Below are positions 7,798 through 14,759 of a DNA stretch of 64,000 nt, in pieces. Both the position numbers and the translations under genes were made by a program. Position 1 is the first letter of the stretch. Every line of letters begins with the position of its first letter. Under the pieces are notes generated by a model, which saw nothing but the letters and a program-made list of their open reading frames with translations, searched no databases and was not told where the DNA came from. Where the stretch lies: NCBI RefSeq assembly GCF_001425085.1, contig NZ_LMDN01000007.1:1-64000 (forward strand). The letters are read 5' to 3'. Source of the stretch: Leifsonia sp. Root4 (GTDB lineage Bacteria; Actinomycetota; Actinomycetes; Actinomycetales; Microbacteriaceae).

Positions 7798-9456
7798 TTA
7801 GCGAGCGCCAATGGTGGCTGCCCACGGGTAGTAGAGGAAGTTGATCGACGGTGCGACACCGGTGATCTCGTCGCTCATGTACATCGTGACGGGGCTCTCG
7901 GCGAGCGGGAGCCACGGGAGCTGGTCGTTCGCGATGAGCTGCGCCTGGGCGGTCATTTCCGAGCGCTCAGCGGGATCCTCGATCGTGGCCGCCTCGGTGA
8001 CGATGGCGTCGAACTCGGGGTCAGACCAGTTTCCGTAGTTGCTGAACTCCCCCGTGCGCAGAACGCTGTACATCTCGAGGGGGTCGGGAGCGGAGAGGTA
8101 CCACACCGTGTAGAACAGGTCGATTCCCTCGCGTGCGCTCGGGTCTGAGAACAGCGTGGTGTACGAGCTCGGCGTCATGGTCTCGATGCGGGCATCGAGA
8201 CCGATCGACTGAGCGGCCGCGACGGTCGTCTGGGCGATCACGGAGAAGTCAGTGCCGAGCGGAGCGGTCGCGAAGACGATCTCCTCTCCGGCGACGCCGG
8301 CCTCGTCGATGAGCTTCTTCGCGGCGTCGAGGTCGTAGGGGTACTCCTCGAGGTCGCCGAACGCCGTGTCGAGCGCCGCCTTGGACGCGCCGCCCCACAC
8401 CGATTCGGTGGTGAGCGCGTCGGTGGTGGTGCCGATGCCCTGGTAGGCGGCGGAGATCAGGCCCTCTCGGTCGATCGCCATCAGCAGCGCCTTGCGCACG
8501 TTCGGGTCCGCGAGCGGGCCGTCGGTGTCGCTGACGATCAGGTTGTTGACCGCCGTGTTCATGCCGAAGTAGACGTCGCCGACGCTCGAGTCGCGCAGCT
8601 GCGCGATCGCGTCCAGCGGCACCATCCAGCCGCCGTCGACCTCGCCGGACTTCCACGAGTTCACGCGGGCGTTCGGGTCGGTCATGAAGATGAACTCGAC
8701 CTCGGCCGACTTGGCCGCCAGGTCCTTGTCCCAGTAGTCATCGAAGCGGGTCAGCGTGATGGACTCGCCCGACTTCCACTCGGCGAGGCTGAACGGACCG
8801 GTGCAGTTCACGCCGCCGCTCGAGTTGCCGTAGTCGGCTCCGATGGACTCGAGGCTCGCCGCAGACTCGACGACGCCGGCCGAGCCGCCCATCGCGAGGT
8901 TGAACTGCGAATCGGGCCCCGTCATGGTGACGGTGACCTCGTGGTCGCCGGTCTGCTCGACCGAGGCGACGTTCTGGAACACGGAGTACCAGGACGATCC
9001 AACGGCCGGGTCCAGGTGGCGGTTGAATGACGCGACGACGTCGGCCGGTGTGAGGATGGTGCCGTCGTGGAATTTGACCCCGTCACGGATCGTGTACACC
9101 CAGGTCTCCGGCGTCGGGTGCGCGAAGGACTCCGCGAGTGCCGGCGTCAGCGAGTAGTCGGGATTCAGGCGAAGCAGCGGCTCACAGATGTTGGCGAGCA
9201 CCTGGTTGTCGGAGTAGTCGAACGCGTACGCGTAGTCGAGCGAGTAGGGCTCGGAGTAGCTGGACCACGTGAAGGAGTCGAGGTCGCCGGACGGAGCGGG
9301 CGTGGCATCCGTCAGCTCAAAGCTGACGTCGCTCGGCTTCTCGGGCTCGGCCGCCGTGCACGCGGTGAGCGCGAGGAGCGCTGAGACTCCAGTGGCCACG
9401 GCGATGCGCGCTCGACGGCGCGCGCGCCGTGCGGGTGGGTGCTGTGCAGTCATCAT
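7798..9456 (-). CDS. ABC importer substrate-binding lipoprotein (SBP family 5)
   Basis: 552 aa. A positively charged N-terminus (RRARRRARIAV), a hydrophobic stretch and the lipobox LTAC at about residues 30-33 mark a lipoprotein anchored outside the membrane. The rest is a cluster C (family 5) periplasmic-type binding protein, with NICEPLLRLNPDYSLTPALAES and HDGTILTPADVVASFNR as family landmarks. Such proteins bind oligopeptides, nickel chelates, opines or other amide compounds. It is the second gene of the operon, 26 nt after the amidohydrolase. An AAAGAGAG ribosome site precedes two consecutive ATGs. Confidence 0.92.
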   Translation of the reverse strand: MMTAQHPPARRARRRARIAVATGVSALLALTACTAAEPEKPSDVSFELTDATPAPSGDLDSFTWSSYSEPYSLDYAYAFDYSDNQVLANICEPLLRLNPDYSLTPALAESFAHPTPETWVYTIRDGVKFHDGTILTPADVVASFNRHLDPAVGSSWYSVFQNVASVEQTGDHEVTVTMTGPDSQFNLAMGGSAGVVESAASLESIGADYGNSSGGVNCTGPFSLAEWKSGESITLTRFDDYWDKDLAAKSAEVEFIFMTDPNARVNSWKSGEVDGGWMVPLDAIAQLRDSSVGDVYFGMNTAVNNLIVSDTDGPLADPNVRKALLMAIDREGLISAAYQGIGTTTDALTTESVWGGASKAALDTAFGDLEEYPYDLDAAKKLIDEAGVAGEEIVFATAPLGTDFSVIAQTTVAAAQSIGLDARIETMTPSSYTTLFSDPSAREGIDLFYTVWYLSAPDPLEMYSVLRTGEFSNYGNWSDPEFDAIVTEAATIEDPAERSEMTAQAQLIANDQLPWLPLAESPVTMYMSDEITGVAPSINFLYYPWAATIGAR

Positions 9457-9482
9457 TCTCTCTTTCTGGTGCTGTCGGCGGT

Positions 9483-11141
9483 TCAGGTGGTGCGGGAGTA
9501 GACGGAGCGGCCCTCGACCCAGGTCGACGTCACCGTCGAGGTGTAGATCTCCTCTGTCGGAACCGCGAACGGGTTGGGGTCGAGCACGACGAGGTTCGCG
9601 AGGTATCCCTCGGCGATACGACCGGTGTCGTGATCGCGGTGATTCACGTAAGCCGTGCCGGAGGTGTATGCGGCGAGCGCCGTGGCGAGGTCAAGACGCT
9701 GCTGTGCGCCGCCGAGCGGTTCGAAGTCTTCGCCGGGGGCGATCCGGTTGACGGCGATGTGCACGGCGTCCATCGGGTCGGCGCTGGATACGGGCCAGTC
9801 GCTGCCGGCCGCCAGTCGTGCACCGTGGCCGGCGAGCTCGCCGAACGGGTACTGGCGTGCCTCGGCCCCCGGCTGCAGGAACGGCAGAGTGAGCTGGTCA
9901 AGCTGGTCCTCGTGCGTCGCCCAGAGCGCCTGGATGTTCGCGATCGCGTCGAGTCCGCTGAACCGGCGGCTGTCCTCCTCCGCGACGACCTGGAGGTGGG
10001 CCAGGTGGTGGCGGTTGTCTGAGGGACCATTGGCCTCGCGAGCGGTCTCGATCGCATCAAGCGCCTCGCGCACCGCACGGTCGCCGAGTGCGTGGAAGTG
10101 CACCTGGAATCCGGCGGCGTCGAGCTGCGTCACGTAGCCCTTCAGCAGCTCTGGGTCAACGAAGGAGAGGCCGCGGTTGTCGGTGTCGTGGCCGTGGGCG
10201 TCGCGGTAGGGCGCGACCATCGCCGCGGTCGCGTTCTCGGCGACGCCGTCGACCATGATCTTCACCGTGCCGAGGGAGAAGCGGTCCTCGGCGCCGAGAG
10301 CGCTGACGGACTCGCGCCGGGCGACCATCTCGGCCACCTGCTCCGCACCGTTGGAACGCACCCACCATTGGGCACCGACGACGTGCACGGTGAGCGTTCC
10401 CTCTGCGAGTGCCCTGCGGTAGACATCGGCGATGTTGGAGATGCCGTTCATCGAGCCGATCATCGCGTCCTGCCAGCCGGTGATGCCGAGCTGGAGCAGC
10501 TCCTCCTGAGCACGGAGCAGGCCCTGGTAGGCGAGCTCATCATCGGTGGCCGGAAGCACATCGTCGAAGAGACCCATCGCCCCTTCGTGGAAGGTCCCGG
10601 AGGGGAAGCCGTCGGCTTCGCGCTCGATGCGGCCGTCTTCGGGGTCCGGCGTCGAGGCGTCAAGACCTGCCAGGCGGATGGCGGCGGTATTCGCCCAGAC
10701 GCTGTGGTGGTCGCGGCTGGAGACGACGACAGGGCGATCGGGGACGACCGCGTCGAGAAGCTGGCGGCGCGGGGCCCCACCGGGATAGTGGTCCATCGAC
10801 CAGCCGCCTCCGAGGATCCACGGGGCGTCGGGAGTTGCTGTCGCGTACTCGGCGACCAGTCGCACGGCGTCCTCGGCGTTCTCGCCCTCGGTCAGGTTGC
10901 ACTGCAGCAGTTCGACGCCGGCTCCGACGGGGTGCACGTGGGCATCCTGGAAGCCGGGGCTGAGCAGCGCGCCGTCCAGCTGGACGACGGTCGTCGCCTC
11001 ACCGATGTGCGCGGACGCCTCGGCCTCTGGCACGATCGCGGCCACTCGGCCGTCGATCACGGCAACGGCGTGGCCGAGCAGCGGCTCGCCGGATCCCAGG
11101 AACACGGGGCCCCCGGTGAAGAGTACGTCAGCAGCTGGCAA
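9483..11141 (-). CDS. YtcJ-type metal-dependent amidohydrolase
   Basis: 552 aa of the amidohydrolase_3 (YtcJ/NfdA-like) group. Visible metal-site motifs are GFQDAHVHP (HxH) early, a later FHALGDRAVREAL and the C-terminal AAGSDWPVSSADPM carrying the catalytic Asp. Known relatives hydrolyse N-formyl or N-acyl amides. It has no signal peptide, so it acts inside the cell on imported compound. The start chosen is TTG at 11141, with GAGGG 5 nt upstream. It is the first gene of the operon, directly behind the promoter and operator described below. It probably removes an acyl group or opens an amide before the two flavoenzymes act; that order is an inference. Confidence 0.85.
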   Translation of the reverse strand: MPAADVLFTGGPVFLGSGEPLLGHAVAVIDGRVAAIVPEAEASAHIGEATTVVQLDGALLSPGFQDAHVHPVGAGVELLQCNLTEGENAEDAVRLVAEYATATPDAPWILGGGWSMDHYPGGAPRRQLLDAVVPDRPVVVSSRDHHSVWANTAAIRLAGLDASTPDPEDGRIEREADGFPSGTFHEGAMGLFDDVLPATDDELAYQGLLRAQEELLQLGITGWQDAMIGSMNGISNIADVYRRALAEGTLTVHVVGAQWWVRSNGAEQVAEMVARRESVSALGAEDRFSLGTVKIMVDGVAENATAAMVAPYRDAHGHDTDNRGLSFVDPELLKGYVTQLDAAGFQVHFHALGDRAVREALDAIETAREANGPSDNRHHLAHLQVVAEEDSRRFSGLDAIANIQALWATHEDQLDQLTLPFLQPGAEARQYPFGELAGHGARLAAGSDWPVSSADPMDAVHIAVNRIAPGEDFEPLGGAQQRLDLATALAAYTSGTAYVNHRDHDTGRIAEGYLANLVVLDPNPFAVPTEEIYTSTVTSTWVEGRSVYSRTT

Positions 11142-11182
11142 TGGAGCCCTCGTTTCGTCAGTGAAATCTCAGTGGTGAGTTG

Positions 11183-11211
11183 ACAGTAGCGATTGCCAAC
11201 AGTGATGTCAA
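11183..11211 (-). promoter_or_regulatory. Promoter of the amidohydrolase/transport operon
   Basis: On the minus strand TTGACA (11211-11206), a 17-bp spacer and TACTGT (11188-11183) form a close match to a vegetative promoter. The predicted RNA start is about 35-40 nt before the TTG start codon at 11141. The -35 box lies inside the palindrome at 11206-11222. Confidence 0.7.
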
Positions 11212-11222
11212 CGCTGTTGACA
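11206..11222. promoter_or_regulatory. Probable TetR operator, 17-bp perfect palindrome
   Basis: TGTCAACGCTGTTGACA has perfect 7-bp arms around a 3-bp centre, the geometry of many TetR-family operators. It covers the -35 of the minus-strand operon promoter. A further half-site GTTGACA lies at 11179-11185, over the end of the -10. The divergent TetR gene is the obvious ligand-responsive repressor. Confidence 0.65.
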
Positions 11223-11283
11223 AGCTTGAAACAATCCTGTTTCGTTGCCGTTACACACGAGCTCGGTGCCGGGGGAAAGCGAA

Positions 11284-11312
11284 TTGCCTGATCACGATCG
11301 GGCACCTAAGCT
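11284..11312 (+). promoter_or_regulatory. Candidate promoter of the TetR gene
   Basis: TTGCCT (11284-11289) and TAAGCT (11307-11312) are separated by 17 bp. It lies 75 bp before the preferred start codon and about 60 bp from the operator, so TetR autoregulation would be weak or indirect. Confidence 0.4.
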
Positions 11313-11386
11313 CGGCGCACGTACGACTGCACGAATTCGGGCAGGAGCGGGCGGCAACCCTGGCCGAGACGTCAGCGAGTCCACCG

Positions 11387-12106
11387 ATGGGGATGATGAA
11401 AGCAGTGAACGGAAAAGCCGAACAACGCGCGGATCGACCGGGCGACGCGAAGACGCGCCTCGACCGGGATTCCATCGTGGAGGCCGGACTTCGGCTCGCC
11501 TCCCGACCGGGGTCGATTTCGATCTCCGTTCGAGAACTGGGCGCGGACCTCGGAGCCGATCCCACGTCGATCTACCGGCACTTCCGCAGCAAGGAAAGCC
11601 TGATGCAGTCGCTGCTGGATCGACTGCTCGCGATGTCGATCGCCGAGATCACCGCGCCGCCCGAGGACTGGAAGGGCCGGCTGCGGCAGCTGGCGGCATC
11701 CACCCTCGAGTTGTTCTGCCGCTACCCCGCCATCGGAGTCGAGGCCATCGTGATCTCGACGAATGGACCTGCGGAGCTCGAGGTCGTCGAGCTGATGCTC
11801 GACGCCTTCTCGCGCGCCGGGCTCTCCGACGACGAGGTGGTGCGTCACTACGCCCTCCTGTCTGAGCACCTGCTCTCGAGCGCCGCGGGAATCGCCCGCG
11901 ACCGCACACAGCGCACCGACAGCGACGATGACTCGGTTCCGTGGATCGACTCGCCATTGCTCGTCGACCCCGAACGGCACCCGCACATCGCCGCGCTCAG
12001 CCCGCAACTGCGCGCACTCGACAGCCGGGATCTCTTCAGCATGGGTGCAGAGTCGATCCTCGCCTCCGCAGAGCGCACCGCGAAGGAAACGCAGCACAGG
12101 GACTAG
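11387..12106 (+). CDS. TetR-family transcriptional regulator
   Basis: 239 aa from ATG 11387 (ATGs at 11393 and 11396 are alternatives; none has a strong ribosome site). The frame is open to a TTG at 11180, but that would run through the operator and promoter region and add a non-conserved tail. The N-terminal helix-turn-helix is SISVRELGADLGADPTSIYRHFRSKESL, a textbook TetR DNA-binding domain. The C-terminal half is a helical ligand pocket of the TetR_C type. Divergent from the amidohydrolase operon with a palindrome between, it most likely represses that operon until the substrate or an intermediate is present. Confidence 0.85.
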   Translation: MGMMKAVNGKAEQRADRPGDAKTRLDRDSIVEAGLRLASRPGSISISVRELGADLGADPTSIYRHFRSKESLMQSLLDRLLAMSIAEITAPPEDWKGRLRQLAASTLELFCRYPAIGVEAIVISTNGPAELEVVELMLDAFSRAGLSDDEVVRHYALLSEHLLSSAAGIARDRTQRTDSDDDSVPWIDSPLLVDPERHPHIAALSPQLRALDSRDLFSMGAESILASAERTAKETQHRD

Positions 12107-12127
12107 GGCACGCAGGGTGGGCGCTAC

Positions 12128-12133
12128 TAGGGT
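12128..12133 (+). promoter_or_regulatory. Candidate -10 box of the aminopeptidase pair
   Basis: TAGGGT lies 68 bp upstream of the TTG start of the first aminopeptidase and 22 bp after the TetR stop. The leader between contains a small inverted repeat GAGAC/GTCTC. No clear -35 is seen. Confidence 0.35.
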
Positions 12134-12201
12134 TGTTTGCTGGACACAATCCACGACACCCGAGACAAAGAACGTCTCATGAACTGCCCCAGGAGGCACC
12201 G

Positions 12202-14757
12202 TTGCCCGGAGAAAACCTGACCCGCGTCGAAGCTCAGGAGCGTGCAGCGCTCATCGGAGTCGACAGCTACGACGTCACCCTCGACCTGACCTGCGGGCCC
12301 GAGCTGTTCCGCAGTGAGACGACCGTCACCTTCACCGCCACCCCCGGCGCGTCCACCTTCATCGACGCGATCACGCGCACCGTGCACTCGGTGACCCTGA
12401 ACGGTGCAGAGCTCGACCCCGCGACCGTCAGCGACGGCGTCCGCATCCAGCTCGACAACCTCGCAGCAGAGAACGTGCTGACCGTCGTCGCCGACGCGAT
12501 CTACACGAACACCGGAGAGGGCCTGCACCGCTTCGTCGACCCCGTCGACGATGAGGTGTACCTGTACAGCCAGTTCGAGGTGCCCGACTCCCGCCGTATG
12601 TTCGCCGTGTTCGAACAGCCTGACCTCAAGGCGAGCTTCCGCTTCACCGTGACCGCCCCGGCGAGGTGGCAGATGATCAGCAACTCGGCAACGCCGGAGC
12701 CCGTGGCCGTCGACGGCACGGACGCCGCAACGTGGAGCTTCGCGCCGACCCCGCGCATCTCGAGCTACATCACCGCGCTCGTCGCCGGCCCGTACAGCGT
12801 CGTGCGCTCGGAGCTGACCAGCCGTGACGGCCGCACCATCCCGCTCGGCGTCTTCAGCCGCGCCTCGCTGGCCGAGTTCCTCGACTCCGACTACATCTTC
12901 GAGAAGACCCGCCAGGGCTTCGCGTACTTCGAGGAGAAGTTCGACTTCGCCTACCCCTTCGAGAAGTACGACCAGATGTTCGTGCCGGAGTTCAATGCCG
13001 GCGCCATGGAGAACGCCGGCGCCGTGACCTTCACGGAGGCCTACGTCTTCCGCTCGAAGGTGACCGACGCGATGCGCGAGCGCCGGGTCGTCACGATCCT
13101 GCACGAGCTTGCTCACATGTGGTTCGGCGACCTCGTCACCATGAAGTGGTGGAACGACCTCTGGCTGAACGAATCCTTCGCCGAGTGGGCGTCGACGATG
13201 GCGACCGCGGAGGCCACGGAGTGGACCGAGGCGTGGACCACCTTCGCCGCCATGGAGAAGAGCTGGGCATACCGCCAGGACCAGCTGCCGTCCACCCACC
13301 CCATCGTGGCGACGATCAACGACCTCGAAGACGTGCTCGTCAACTTCGACGGCATCACCTACGCCAAGGGTGGTTCCGTGCTGAAGCAGCTCGTGGCCTG
13401 GGTCGGCATCGACGCCTTCTTCACCGGCGTCGCCGCCTACTTCAAGAAGAACGCATGGGGCAACACCGAGCTCGTCGACCTGCTCAGCGAGCTGGAGACG
13501 GCCAGCGGCCGCGACCTCTCCGAGTGGTCCAAGCTCTGGCTCGAGACGGCAGGCGTCAACACCCTGCGCCCCGAGATCGCCACGGACGACGCCGGCGTGA
13601 TCACCGGATTCGCCGTGCTGCAGTCCGCGGCATCCGACTACCCGACGATCCGCCCGCACCGCCTGGCCATCGGGTTCTACACCCTCGTCGACGGTGTGCT
13701 GCGCCGCACCCACCGCGTCGAGCTCGACGTGGCCGGTGAGCGTACGGAGGTCGCCGAGCTGCTCGGCCTCGCCCGCCCCGACCTCGTGCTGCTGAACGAC
13801 GACGACCTGGCATACGCGAAGATCCGCCTCGACGAGGCATCGCACGCGATCGCCCTGCAGCACCTCTCCGCCTTCGAGAGTGGCCTGGCCCGCTCGCTGG
13901 TGTGGGGCTCCGTGTGGGATGCCACGCGCGACGGCGAGAGCCCGGCGAGCGACTTCGTGCGCCTGGTGCTCGGCAACATCGCCGCCGAGACCGAGTCGAC
14001 AACGATCCGCACCGTGCTCGGCCAGCTGGCGCTCGCGACAAAGCAGTACGTCGCCCCCGCCCGCCGCGCCGAGACGCTCCGCACCGTCGGCGACACGCTG
14101 TGGACACTCGCCCAGTCGGCTGAGGCCGGCAGCGATGTGCAGTTCCAGCTCGTCAAGGCCTTCGCGAGCCTCGCCAGCACGCCGGAGCACGTCGAGGCGG
14201 TGCGCGCACTCCGCGACGGCGAGATCACCCTCGTCGGCCTCGAGATCGACACCGATCTGCGCTGGGAGCTGCTCGAGGGCCTCGTGCTCAACAACGCGGC
14301 GAGCGATGCCGACATCGACGCCGCCCTCGCCGCGGACAACACCGCGAACGGCCAGCAGTCCGCCGCCCGCGCCCGAGCGACCTTCCCGACGAGCGCCGCG
14401 AAGCTCGCCGCGTTCAACTCCCTGGTCGAGAGCGACACCGCCCCGAACATGATCGTGCGTCACACGGCGCTCGGCGTCGTTCACACGAACGACCCGGCCC
14501 CGCTCGACGCGCTCGTCGCCCCGTACTTCGCGGCCATCGCCGATCTCTGGCAGAACCGGGCATACGCCATCGCCGAGACGATCGTCGTCGACATGTACCC
14601 GGCACCGCTGGCCAGTGTCGAGCTGGCGGATGCCACGAGGGCCTGGCTCGACGCGAACCCCGAGGTTCCCGCGCTCCGACGCCTCGTCGGCGAGAACCTC
14701 GCCGGCGTCGAGCGCGCGCTCGCCGCACAGGCCGTCGATGCGGCCGCGGGGGCCTGA
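12202..14757 (+). CDS. pepN: M1-family aminopeptidase (aminopeptidase N), copy 1
   Basis: 851 aa. Start is TTG at 12202, fixed by a perfect AGGAGG at 12191-12196, 5 nt away; the open frame further upstream overlaps tetR. The exopeptidase motif GAMEN is at 267-271, the zinc motif HELAH at 301-305 and the third zinc ligand is E324 in NESF. The C-terminal ERAP1-like helical domain fills the second half. No signal peptide, so it is a cytoplasmic enzyme that removes N-terminal residues from peptides. Length and layout match the actinobacterial PepN (about 850 aa). It is followed 2 nt later by a close paralogue, with which it is very probably co-transcribed. Confidence 0.95.
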   Translation: MPGENLTRVEAQERAALIGVDSYDVTLDLTCGPELFRSETTVTFTATPGASTFIDAITRTVHSVTLNGAELDPATVSDGVRIQLDNLAAENVLTVVADAIYTNTGEGLHRFVDPVDDEVYLYSQFEVPDSRRMFAVFEQPDLKASFRFTVTAPARWQMISNSATPEPVAVDGTDAATWSFAPTPRISSYITALVAGPYSVVRSELTSRDGRTIPLGVFSRASLAEFLDSDYIFEKTRQGFAYFEEKFDFAYPFEKYDQMFVPEFNAGAMENAGAVTFTEAYVFRSKVTDAMRERRVVTILHELAHMWFGDLVTMKWWNDLWLNESFAEWASTMATAEATEWTEAWTTFAAMEKSWAYRQDQLPSTHPIVATINDLEDVLVNFDGITYAKGGSVLKQLVAWVGIDAFFTGVAAYFKKNAWGNTELVDLLSELETASGRDLSEWSKLWLETAGVNTLRPEIATDDAGVITGFAVLQSAASDYPTIRPHRLAIGFYTLVDGVLRRTHRVELDVAGERTEVAELLGLARPDLVLLNDDDLAYAKIRLDEASHAIALQHLSAFESGLARSLVWGSVWDATRDGESPASDFVRLVLGNIAAETESTTIRTVLGQLALATKQYVAPARRAETLRTVGDTLWTLAQSAEAGSDVQFQLVKAFASLASTPEHVEAVRALRDGEITLVGLEIDTDLRWELLEGLVLNNAASDADIDAALAADNTANGQQSAARARATFPTSAAKLAAFNSLVESDTAPNMIVRHTALGVVHTNDPAPLDALVAPYFAAIADLWQNRAYAIAETIVVDMYPAPLASVELADATRAWLDANPEVPALRRLVGENLAGVERALAAQAVDAAAGA

Positions 14758-14759
14758 GC

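Noticed and set aside
11180-11386. N-terminal extension of the TetR protein from TTG 11180.
   Set aside because: It would run through the promoter and operator and adds 69 residues with no TetR similarity.
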